Shown here: positions 6,934 through 14,683 of the stretch, piece after piece
Numbering within the stretch: the stretch's first letter is position 1
How the letters are laid out: each line of letters starts with the position of its first letter
Assembly: GCF_021474425.1 (NCBI RefSeq)
Contig: NZ_JAKEIP010000004.1
Coordinates: forward strand, 1 to 64,000
Direction of reading: 5' to 3'
DNA: 64,000 nt
Source: Streptomyces muensis
Lineage (GTDB): Bacteria > Actinomycetota > Actinomycetes > Streptomycetales > Streptomycetaceae
The notes under the pieces: model-generated
Database searches by the model: none
Told to the model about the DNA's origin: nothing
Seen by the model: only the letters and a program-made list of their open reading frames with translations
Position numbers and translations under genes: made by a program

Positions 6934-7782
6934 TCACGCCCCTCGATCGAGCTGCTCTACGGACGCGTCGGACGAGTCCTCGTACAACTCACGCAGAGCC
7001 GTGCGCTCCTGGGTGGCGGTGACGTATCCGGCGTCGACATTGAGGTTGACCCCAGTGACATAGGAGGCCTTGTCGGAGGCCAGGAACGCGGCAACCTGTC
7101 CGACTTCCTCCGGACGGCCGAAGCGCCTGACGGTCTTCTTCATCTGCTGCACGACCGGCAGGTGACTGGTCTGCGCCAGCATCGGCGTATCGATGACTCC
7201 GGGAGAGACACTCACGATCCGCGCCCCACGGTGCCACCAGTCGAACGCGTTGTTCCGAACGAGCCGTACGATGCCGGTTTTGGACAAAACGTACCCCTGG
7301 CCCGGGTCCGACGGATCGGCGCCGGCGGCCCGGAGGCGAGCGATCAGGTCGGGGTGCAGCGGCTCATCGAGCACCGAGACGATCTCGGGAGACAACTGCA
7401 TGAGGTCCGTCATGCTCGCGAACAACACCACTGCGGTGCCCTCACCGACGGCGGGTTCCACGGCGTGCAGCAATCGCGCCACACCGACCAGATTGATGGC
7501 GATCGTGACCTCGCCGGGTGCTCCGGAGACCCCGGCCGTGACGATCATCGAGCCCAGCTTGCCTATCCGCGCGCTGAGTTCGTCGATCGCTGCCGAATCC
7601 GTGAGATCGCAGACAACGGCCTCACCACCGACTTCGTCCGCGACACGCTGAACGGCCTCCTCGTCGCGATCGACGAGCAGCAGGCGGCGAGAGCCCTTCA
7701 GAGCAGCGGCGGACGCCGCGCCCATACCCGATCCCGCGCCCACGACGACATCGACGGCCTCGACGGCTTCGGAAGTGGTCAT
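6934..7782 (-). CDS. Short-chain dehydrogenase/reductase (SDR)
   Basis: The protein has 282 residues from the ATG at 7782 (AGGCAGGA upstream). It has the Rossmann motif GAGSGMG near the N-terminus, the NAD-dependent pattern 'VCDLTDSAAI', VTAGVSG in place of NNAG, and the catalytic Ser plus YxxxK (YVLSK). The tail 'PGVIDTPML ... EEVGQVAAFLASDKASYVTGVNLNVDAGYV' is classical SDR. It resembles the short 3-alpha-hydroxysteroid/coniferyl-alcohol dehydrogenase branch, in which the NNAG motif is altered. The substrate is unknown. It is probably co-transcribed with the SGNH hydrolase downstream. Confidence 0.85.
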   Translation of the reverse strand: MTTSEAVEAVDVVVGAGSGMGAASAAALKGSRRLLLVDRDEEAVQRVADEVGGEAVVCDLTDSAAIDELSARIGKLGSMIVTAGVSGAPGEVTIAINLVGVARLLHAVEPAVGEGTAVVLFASMTDLMQLSPEIVSVLDEPLHPDLIARLRAAGADPSDPGQGYVLSKTGIVRLVRNNAFDWWHRGARIVSVSPGVIDTPMLAQTSHLPVVQQMKKTVRRFGRPEEVGQVAAFLASDKASYVTGVNLNVDAGYVTATQERTALRELYEDSSDASVEQLDRGA

Positions 7783-8272
7783 GCTTGTCCTGCCTTTCAA
7801 GGGTGTTTGCTCTGGTCTTGCGTAAGAGCGGAGAGCTCACAGGTTCTGGGTGTGGCTGTCGTGGCAGCGTCATGGGCAGGCTCGACAAACTCGGCCGGCC
7901 GGAACCCCGCGCTGACTCGACCACTGGCGGGCGGAGCCCACTGGCGGATCTGACACGTGATCGAGGCCGCGTGTCGTGAGCATCCACACGCCGCGATGAC
8001 CCGCAGCCGCGCCGACGCGAACCCCAGCTCGGAGCCGAGTTCATCGCCCTACCCGGCGGTGGCAGGGACGCGCTCGGCAGTGCCGTCCAGGCCGCGCGTC
8101 CTGCGCGGGGTGAACCGTGACGGGATGGTGCTGCCAAGGCTCACCTCCCATCGCGACCACGGCTCGACATCACGATGGGTACGTCCTCCTCTCCTCAGCG
8201 GCGTTGCGACCATCAGAGCGCACGTGCTGGGCCTGTACCGCCTGTCCTGCCGCATAGCCCTTGAGCGGCGGA
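7783..8272. other. Intergenic region, nothing recognised
   Basis: 490 bases between the SDR start and the VOC gene stop. Open frames run through on both strands, but none has a ribosome site or family resemblance. A plus-strand frame at about 7997-8119 is somewhat protein-like, ends at a stop and may be a gene remnant. Confidence 0.35.
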
Positions 8273-8755
8273 TCAGCCGACGACGAAGGGCGCAAGGCTG
8301 TCGAGTCGGGCGTCCCATTCCTCCGGAGTCGTGGTACGGCGCATGAGTTCGAGCCGTGGTCCGTGAGGGTGGGTGTAGTAGCCCCAGGTGCGCGCAGCCG
8401 GATCCTCGGCCGCGTCACCGCATTCGAAGGAGTAGCCCTGTGCGGTGATCTGGCGGGCCGCCTCCTGGAGTTCTTCCACCCAGTACGCGAGGTGGTGGAC
8501 CTGGCCGCCTCGATCGACTTCCCACGGCGTGCCCGGCGTGGCCTCGATGAGGTGGATTCTCGGCTTCTGCCGCGTGATCACCGCGCGGTTGGTGACCGTA
8601 CGAATCTCGTCCCCGATGAGCACGGGGAAAGGCTGCGCGACGGTCGCTCCGTCACCCCATTCGTAGTCGAAGAGCTCCCGGTAGCGAGAGACGGCTTCGG
8701 TGAGGTCGTCCACAACGATGCCGATCTTGTAGAACTCGGCGCCTCTCAGCAGCAT
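8273..8755 (-). CDS. VOC family protein (glyoxalase/dioxygenase fold)
   Basis: A 160-residue protein with one vicinal-oxygen-chelate module pair. The first beta-alpha-beta-beta unit starts FYKIGIVVDDLTEAVSRYRE. The second half starts VHHLAYWVEELQEAARQI and ends in YYTHPHGPRLELMRR, with the His and Glu positions typical of metal ligands. It resembles the methylmalonyl-CoA epimerase/lactoylglutathione lyase-like branch used in many catabolic clusters. The exact reaction cannot be told. It is a single gene on the same strand as the flanking hydrolases, with gaps of about 300 bases or more. Confidence 0.8.
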   Translation of the reverse strand: MLLRGAEFYKIGIVVDDLTEAVSRYRELFDYEWGDGATVAQPFPVLIGDEIRTVTNRAVITRQKPRIHLIEATPGTPWEVDRGGQVHHLAYWVEELQEAARQITAQGYSFECGDAAEDPAARTWGYYTHPHGPRLELMRRTTTPEEWDARLDSLAPFVVG

Positions 8756-9061
8756 TCAGGCCCCTTCCTTTCGACATCTGTCCTCGGCCTGCTTCGCCAC
8801 AGTGGCCGGGTGCGACGGCACCGGGCCGTGGACAACGGCCAGTTCGTCGTTGCCGGGCACGCCATGGGGCGACCTCGGCGATTCAGCGGATCTCAGGCTT
8901 GATGTGATGACATCGGCTTCCGTGCGGCGCACCCGGCAGGTCCGCCGCCAGGGGCCGACCCGCGGTGCGCACTTGACGAGGATCGCGGCCTTCGGCGCTG
9001 GGCGACGGGCGGCCGTGTCCGTGTCGATCGTCGATGGTGGTCCCGGCGAGGCCGCCGGCTC
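8756..9061. other. Intergenic region, nothing recognised
   Basis: 306 bases between the VOC start and the stop of the upstream esterase. No protein-like frame, repeat or hairpin of note was seen. Confidence 0.4.
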
Positions 9062-10036
9062 TCACTCGGATACCCGAAGGTGCCGCTTCTCGAAGTGCAG
9101 CACGTCGGCCTCCAGTTCCGCGTCCTCGGGTGTGTGCCCGCCGAACCCGCCGTGCGGCGCGGCCTCTAGCACTCGGAGTTCCACAGGAACGCCCGCGTTC
9201 AGCATCTTGCGGTGCATCCGGACCGTGTTGGACAGGAAGAGGTCCCGGGTCCCCGTCTGCAGGAAAGTAGGGGGAAATCCGGTCACATCGCCGAACAGCG
9301 GGGAGAGGTAGGGATGCGAGAGATCCTCTCCATTCGCATACAACTGATTCCATCGGGTGAGGAGCCCCATGTAGTCGATGCCGAGATTCGTGCGGAAGGA
9401 GTCACCCGACTCTGTGAGGTCCAGCTCCGGAGTGAGGAGCACGAGTGCGGCGGGCATGGGCAGGCCCTGGTCCTTCGCCCGGAGCAGGAGCGCCGCCGCG
9501 AGATTGCCTCCGCCCGACGCGCCGCTGACAACGATCTGATCGGGTGACCGCTCCTTCAAAGCACGGCGGTAGACAGTGAGACAGTCGTCGAGAGCCGCCG
9601 GATACGGATGACGGGGTGGCATCCGAAAGTCCGGGACCCACGTGATGGCGTCTCGTTTGACTGCTTTGTGTGCGCTCATCTGCCATGCGAGGTCTCCACC
9701 GCACATGAGCAACCCGCCGCCATGGATCTCGACGACGATCGGAGCCTCGTCCTTCTCCACGAGGTGACCCGGCACGAGTTCATAGGTCCTGACGCCGTCG
9801 ACCTCGATCTCACGACGCGTCAGTAGCCGTTCCGAGGGCTGGTACTGAGCGAACATCTCGCGCACCGGCGCGTCTCGGACTTCGATGAACCGCAGCCATC
9901 CCTCGGTGTCGTCCAGAGCGGGTTCGGCGACGGTGTCGGTGAACTGGTCGACGGAGAGGGCGGCCCGCGCCTCCTCACTCACACTTGACGGGGCCGGAGG
10001 CCGTTGCTGGAGGTGGATGGGTCGCGAATCCGCCAT
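9062..10036 (-). CDS. Alpha/beta hydrolase fold-3 (HSL-type) esterase
   Basis: A 324-residue hormone-sensitive-lipase-family esterase. The oxyanion motif HGGG is in EIHGGGLLM. The nucleophile elbow is in SGASGGGNLAAAL. The acid is probably the Asp in TGTRDLFLSNT, and the base is the His in APHGGFGG. Such enzymes hydrolyse short acyl esters in the cytoplasm. No signal peptide. It is followed 190 bases upstream (same strand) by a second HSL esterase. With the SDR, SGNH and VOC genes it suggests a small ester-catabolism locus, possibly under the PucR-like regulator at 11309. Confidence 0.85.
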   Translation of the reverse strand: MADSRPIHLQQRPPAPSSVSEEARAALSVDQFTDTVAEPALDDTEGWLRFIEVRDAPVREMFAQYQPSERLLTRREIEVDGVRTYELVPGHLVEKDEAPIVVEIHGGGLLMCGGDLAWQMSAHKAVKRDAITWVPDFRMPPRHPYPAALDDCLTVYRRALKERSPDQIVVSGASGGGNLAAALLLRAKDQGLPMPAALVLLTPELDLTESGDSFRTNLGIDYMGLLTRWNQLYANGEDLSHPYLSPLFGDVTGFPPTFLQTGTRDLFLSNTVRMHRKMLNAGVPVELRVLEAAPHGGFGGHTPEDAELEADVLHFEKRHLRVSE

Positions 10037-10226
10037 GTCGTTCTTCCTTCTCGTTCATGGATCGCTGAATGGCCGTGGAACACCGATGTCGGTCACGGAC
10101 GCCGATTCGGCCGCTTCAGTCGAGCAGCTCAGGGCACTCGGTGGGCCGCGATGAGCGGGCGTGCTCAGAGGTGCTCATCCGGCCGGCCCCCTTACGTGTG
10201 GTGATCGCGCCGTCACGTCGGCCTCC

Positions 10227-11183
10227 TCAGGCGACGCGCGCCTTCAGACCGCGGCTCAATGCCGAGATCATGTCGGAGGTGACGCGCTTGCTCACGGCCG
10301 ACTCCGGGACGACGCCTCCGTGGATGACCCCCGGGTAGAGGACCAGTTCCGTTGGGACATCAGAGTGCGCCAGACGTTGGGCGTATGCGATGTCCTCATC
10401 GCGCAACGGATCGTACTGACAGGCCGTGACGAACGCGGGAGGCAACCCGGACAGATCCTCGGCACGGGCAGGCGCCGCGTAGGGAGAGACCTCGGAGGTG
10501 CCGCGCCGTCCCTCACCTAGGTAGAAGTCCCAACTGGCCTGGGCCGCAGGTCGATTCCAGAGCGGGACGTCGTCGTAGTCACGCATCGACGGAGTCTCCA
10601 AGCGATCGTCGAGTTCCGCGGACGCCAAGTACTGAAAGCAAAGGCCAGGTCCACCGCGGTCGCGCGCCAGGAGGGTGACAGCCGCGGCAAGTCCGCCCCC
10701 CGCGCTCTCTCCCGCCACTCCGATGCGATCCGGGTCGATCCCCAGCTCACTGGCCGCTTTCGCGGTCCATACCAATGCCGCGTAGCAGTCCTCCAGTGCG
10801 GCCGGGAACGGATTCTCCGGCGCGAGGCGGTATCCCACGGATACGACCACCGCACCCACCTCCGCGGAGATGCGTGTGGCCGTGGCATCGAACTCCGCGA
10901 TGCCACCCATGAAGAACCCACCACCGTGGAAGTACAGCAGGCCGGGCAACACATCGCTGTCACGCGAAGCGGGCTCATACACACGGACAGGGACATCGGG
11001 TGCGCCTTCAGCCCCCGGAACGGTGAGATCGCGTTTCTCCATCGCGATGCCTGGTTCGTACGGAGGCAGCCCGGTACTGACCGCTTCTTCGCCCAGCGAG
11101 CGCATCATGCGAACGTCCGTGACCCGCCCGTTCGGGACCATGGCGAGCCACGGCGCGATCTCGGGGTCGTACGCGTAGGTCAT
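10227..11183 (-). CDS. Alpha/beta hydrolase fold-3 (HSL-type) esterase
   Basis: A 318-residue HSL-family esterase with FHGGGFFMGG (oxyanion hole), AGESAGGGLAAAV (nucleophile Ser in GESAG), the acid Asp in CQYDPLRDED and the base His in YPGVIHGG. The classic GDSAG-type spacing is complete, so it should be active. The ATG at 11183 has GAGG in the upstream rc sequence (CGAGGAGGCACC). It is divergent from the PucR-like regulator gene at 11309, with 125 bases between the starts, so that regulator is the natural candidate to control it. Confidence 0.87.
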   Translation of the reverse strand: MTYAYDPEIAPWLAMVPNGRVTDVRMMRSLGEEAVSTGLPPYEPGIAMEKRDLTVPGAEGAPDVPVRVYEPASRDSDVLPGLLYFHGGGFFMGGIAEFDATATRISAEVGAVVVSVGYRLAPENPFPAALEDCYAALVWTAKAASELGIDPDRIGVAGESAGGGLAAAVTLLARDRGGPGLCFQYLASAELDDRLETPSMRDYDDVPLWNRPAAQASWDFYLGEGRRGTSEVSPYAAPARAEDLSGLPPAFVTACQYDPLRDEDIAYAQRLAHSDVPTELVLYPGVIHGGVVPESAVSKRVTSDMISALSRGLKARVA

Positions 11184-11308
11184 GGTGCCTCCTCGACGGG
11201 CGATACAGGAGTCGAGTATGAACGGACCGCGGGGCGATCACACTCCGGCAGCTGGCGGGCAAATCACGCACCAGAGCCACCAGATGGCGGTGTCGTAACC
11301 TGAACGTC

Positions 11309-12307
11309 ATGAGGGGGCTACTGCTCCGGCTCTCCGCGCTCGACGCCGCCGCGGAGAACGCCGTTCGCGTGATCCGGTTCTTCGACGAGCTGATGGCGCG
11401 CCGCGTGGACCTGGAGACGCTCACACGGGAGACGTCGAAACTCGCGGAATGCCCTGTGGGAGTGGCCGAGGACGAGAGCCAGGTCCCACCCGGCTCAACT
11501 GTGCGACGACTGCACGGCGGAAACCTGGTGTGGCTTGCCCGGCCGGGCGACGCGCTCCCTCTCGACGAGATTCTCGTCGAGAGGTTCGCCCTCACCGCTG
11601 CCGTGCTCCTGGAGCATGCGTCGGTTCCGTCCACCGGACTCGGCAACGCGGCACTGGTCGAGCTGGCGCTGTCCGCCGGAGCGGGCGAAGCCGATCGGTC
11701 ACGGGCACTACGCCTGCTGGGAATCCGGCCGACCGCCACAGTGACCGTACTGGCGTTGCGAGCTACGCCTGAACAGGCCAAGGGTGTCGCTGACACGTTG
11801 GGCGGCCACATCTCCGAGTTGGGCAGACTTCATGCCGTCATCACCTCGCAACCGGTGACGGACCTCCATGGGCCCGTCCCGGCCGGCGTCGCCCCGCCCG
11901 GGCCTGGAATCGAGGCACCCACGGCGTGGCGACGTGCCCGGACCGCCCTGATGTTCGTCCGACAGGAGCATCGTCACGCGGTGCGCTGGGGCGAGCTCGG
12001 CGCACTGGCCGTTCTGGCCGAGCGCGCCCGGCCGCAGGACATCTCAGAGGTGCCGGACATCGCCGCACTGGATCGCATCACAGCGGAACCCGGCGGCACG
12101 GAAACCCTGGAAGCGCTCACCGCGTTCTGCGACACCGGCTCGGTCCGCAAGGCCGCGGCTCTGATACACCGCCATCACAGCACGCTCGCGGTGCGGCTTG
12201 AGCACGCCGAGAAGCAGCTGGGTTTCGTGATCGCGACTCCGGCGGGGAAGCGGCGCCTCGATCTCGCACTGCTCCTCAGACGGCTGCGCGAGTCCGCCGA
12301 GGTGTGA
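11309..12307 (+). CDS. PucR-type helix-turn-helix regulator
   Basis: A 332-residue protein ending in a PucR-type C-terminal helix-turn-helix: DTGSVRKAAALIHRHHSTLAVRLEHAEKQLGF. The N-terminal part (about 15-60, 'ENAVRVIRFFDELMARRVDLETLTRETSKLAECPVG') is a GAF-like or unknown sensor start. It is shared, with clear similarity, by the second regulator at 57777-58928, which carries the matching segment RVLEVVEYFDELVAQ. Proteins of this kind regulate catabolic genes. Divergent from the HSL esterase at 10227, it probably controls the esterase-SDR-SGNH group. No strong ribosome site precedes the ATG; a short leader is possible. Confidence 0.8.
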   Translation: MRGLLLRLSALDAAAENAVRVIRFFDELMARRVDLETLTRETSKLAECPVGVAEDESQVPPGSTVRRLHGGNLVWLARPGDALPLDEILVERFALTAAVLLEHASVPSTGLGNAALVELALSAGAGEADRSRALRLLGIRPTATVTVLALRATPEQAKGVADTLGGHISELGRLHAVITSQPVTDLHGPVPAGVAPPGPGIEAPTAWRRARTALMFVRQEHRHAVRWGELGALAVLAERARPQDISEVPDIAALDRITAEPGGTETLEALTAFCDTGSVRKAAALIHRHHSTLAVRLEHAEKQLGFVIATPAGKRRLDLALLLRRLRESAEV

Positions 12308-13220
12308 CCCGGCATCCGGCGCGGGCGACGACCTACAACGACTCCGGGTGGCCGACCCACGAGAACCTGAACGCGGGCCAAGGTGTATGCGGTCCGACTG
12401 TTTCCTGGACCGCGCCTCTGACCTGCTCAGATGCCCTGGGTCTGCACGAACCGGCGGAGTTGGGTCGACAGAGGACGGCGGACTGGACGCCGGCGAGGAC
12501 ACGGATGTCGATCCACCGGGCGAATACCGTCGAGCGGATCGACTTCAGTATCCGCAACGGGATCGGACAGCTCGCGCTCCGCACTCGGACAACCCCGGCG
12601 TGCCGTCTGCGCATGATCAGCGGTCGACGGGCTGAAGTGACTCCCCACTTCCCGCCGATAATGGTCACCATTAATATGGTCGTGTGCCACGGACAGCGAG
12701 AGCCGCAAGGTCGGACACCCAGGAGAAGCCCCTCCGCGCCGCAGAGACGGTCTTCGCCAAGGACGAGGTGGACCGTGGTCAACTGCGCCGCGTCGTCCGC
12801 AGAGCCGGGCATGGAAGCGCTCACGTGCGTCAGCAGTTCACCCATACCGCTTTGTCCAACTCTCTCCCAGCGGGCCCCCAACGCCCCACACCATCCCTCG
12901 CCCGGCCCTGCATGGCAGTCCCCTTGGGACGTCATCCAGCGCATGGAGCAGGACTTTCGGCATGCACGCGGTACGCCGTGGTCGGTGAGGAACACCTCGA
13001 TGACGAACAGCTCTTTCTCAACGATCTGATCGCCACGAGCCCCGCACGGCTACAACCAGGCGCTGCCCATGGAGCCGCCGCGAAGGTCCCTCGGGGGCGT
13101 GCCGACCAGGTCGCCCGCACGAGGCGGTGACCGCTGGTTCCGTGCGCCCTCGCGACCTTCGAGCCGGCGGTCTCACCACGCCATACCCCCCACCACGAAA
13201 CCCCCACCAGGAGATGTTTC
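12308..13220. other. Long intergenic region with a decayed regulator gene
   Basis: 913 bases without an intact gene. It contains the TetR remnant (12684-12850). Immediately before it is the palindrome ACCAT-TAAT-ATGGT (12667-12680), which also contains an AT-rich -10-like element. The rest carries overlapping random frames on both strands. The last 80 bases hold the leader of the P450 gene, with AGGAGATG just upstream of its ATG. Confidence 0.5.
12684..12850 (+). pseudogene. Degenerate TetR-family regulator fragment
   Basis: From a GTG at 12684 the frame reads VPRTARAARSDTQEK, then RAAETVFAKDEVDRGQLRRV and VRRAGHGSAHVRQQF. This is the start of a TetR DNA-binding domain (normally 'R..LL.AAE.vFA.dG....lR.Iv..AG......v.yhFg'). 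After about residue 55 the frame loses all resemblance and no ligand-binding domain follows, so the gene is broken. The palindrome at 12667-12680 is probably its old operator. Confidence 0.55.
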
Positions 13221-14438
13221 ATGAGCCGACCCGAGCAGTCCTTCCGTCTCCCCCTGCCCACAGCGGGGCCCCTGGAGGCCCCGACCGAATGGAAGGAGAT
13301 GCGCGGACGGTGCCCCGTGGCCGCCGTCGAACTCCCCAGTGGAGACAAGGCGACGTACTTGACCCGTTACCATGACGTCAGGACCCTCCTCTCCGACCCC
13401 CGCTTCACCCGCCCGACGGCTCAGGACAACGCGGCGAGGATCGCTCCCGACGGCGCGGGCGGTCCCGTCGCAAACGGTGACCCCAGCCTCATCGGCGCCC
13501 AGACGGGCGAGACCCACATGCGGCAGCGACGGCTGTTGAGCAAGCACCTCACCGCCAAGCGTGTGACCACGCTGCGCCCCAGCATGGTGGCCATCGCGGA
13601 CTCTCTGATCGACGACATGCTCGAACACGGGCAGCCGGCGGATCTCAAGGCAAAGATCGGCTTTCCTCTGCCCGTCTACGTGATCTGTGACCTCTTGGGT
13701 GTTCCCGTCCAGGACCGGGACCGTTTCTCTCATTGGTCAAATGCGTTCCTGAACGTCAGCCGCTACTCCGCAGACGAAGCCCGGGCGTCTCAGGCCGAGT
13801 TCGCGCAGTACATGTCCGAACTCATCGTGGCCAAGCGCGCTCGACCGAGCGAGGATCTCCTGAGCGCCCTGATCAAGGACAATGAGGCAGACGGCGATGG
13901 CCTGTCCGAAGCACAACTCGTCGGCGTCGGGATGGGACTGCTCGTGGCCGGCCATGAGACCACCACGAACATGATCGGCAAGATGGTCGCCATGCTGCTC
14001 GCCGAGCGCACTCACTGGGAACAGCTACTGGCCGACCCCTCCCTCGTGCGCACCGCCGTCGACGAGACACTCCGATTCGACCCGAACTCCGGCTTCGGGC
14101 TCCGGCGTTACCTGACCGACGACGTCGACCTCGGCGGAGAACTCGTGCCGAGCGCCAGTACCGTCTTCTGCAGTCTGTCCGCAGCCAACCGGGACGAGCA
14201 GACCTTCGCCGAGCCGGACCGGATGGACCTCAGCCGGACGCCCAATCCTCACCTTGCCTTCGGTGCCGGACCCCACTCCTGTCTCGGCCAGACCCTGGCC
14301 CGGGCTGAACTCCAGATCGTCCTCGAAGCGCTGCTGCGCAGGCTGCCCACGCTGCGCCTGGCTCAGCCGGTCGAGGAACTGCGACGACTCGACGGCCTGT
14401 TGGTCGGCGGCCTGCAGGAAGTGCCCGTGCGGTGGTGA
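13221..14438 (+). CDS. Cytochrome P450
   Basis: A 405-residue class I bacterial P450. The I-helix motif is AGHETTTN (residues 243-250). The K-helix ExxR is ETLR (282-285). The heme loop is FGAGPHSCLG with Cys354 as the thiolate ligand. The Arg region in 'GLRRYLTDDVDLGG' and the C-terminal 'RAELQIVLEALLRRLPTLRL' match CYP105/CYP107-type actinobacterial P450s. It would hydroxylate a small molecule with electrons from a ferredoxin and reductase; neither is encoded nearby. AGGAGATG precedes the start. It is convergent with the RIP-pectinesterase gene, separated from it by a strong hairpin. The substrate is unknown. Confidence 0.93.
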   Translation: MSRPEQSFRLPLPTAGPLEAPTEWKEMRGRCPVAAVELPSGDKATYLTRYHDVRTLLSDPRFTRPTAQDNAARIAPDGAGGPVANGDPSLIGAQTGETHMRQRRLLSKHLTAKRVTTLRPSMVAIADSLIDDMLEHGQPADLKAKIGFPLPVYVICDLLGVPVQDRDRFSHWSNAFLNVSRYSADEARASQAEFAQYMSELIVAKRARPSEDLLSALIKDNEADGDGLSEAQLVGVGMGLLVAGHETTTNMIGKMVAMLLAERTHWEQLLADPSLVRTAVDETLRFDPNSGFGLRRYLTDDVDLGGELVPSASTVFCSLSAANRDEQTFAEPDRMDLSRTPNPHLAFGAGPHSCLGQTLARAELQIVLEALLRRLPTLRLAQPVEELRRLDGLLVGGLQEVPVRW

Positions 14439-14581
14439 TCCCTGGTCCGGTCCCCGGGCACTCCTTCTTCGTGGTACGTGGCGTGTGACGCCGCTTCATG
14501 TTCTGGTCGCCCCTGACCGCTGCGAGCCTCACTCATGAGAGGCCGCCGCGTGACATCAGTGGCCCACACCGTCACATGACA

Positions 14582-14631
14582 ATCGGCTCTTGACGATCAC
14601 AGGCACAATGCCTTGATCGCCAAGAGCCGAT
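14582..14631. terminator. Very strong bidirectional terminator hairpin
   Basis: ATCGGCTCTTG at 14582-14592 pairs with CAAGAGCCGAT at 14621-14631. CGATCA (14594-14599) pairs with TGATCG (14614-14619). AGGCA (14601-14605) pairs with TGCCT (14609-14613). That is a 22-pair stem with one mismatch, one bulge and a three-base loop. It lies between the convergent P450 and RIP-pectinesterase genes and isolates both. Confidence 0.85.
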
Positions 14632-14683
14632 CTTGGTGTCCTGGGGTCGAGAATTCCGTGACCGACGTCCGAAGACGCCTACC

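Noticed and set aside
6821..6937. Longer N-terminus for the SGNH hydrolase
   Set aside because: The extension is Cys/Pro/Arg-rich, has no ribosome site and would run into the SDR gene, whereas the ATG at 6820 has GGAGAAG.
7622..8137. 171-codon minus-strand frame extending from the SDR region
   Set aside because: It overlaps the SDR gene in another frame, is Arg/Ser/Pro-rich, and has no family resemblance.
12304..13029. 241-codon plus-strand frame after the PucR-like gene
   Set aside because: It passes through the TetR remnant in a different frame, lacks a ribosome site and matches no family; treated as non-coding.
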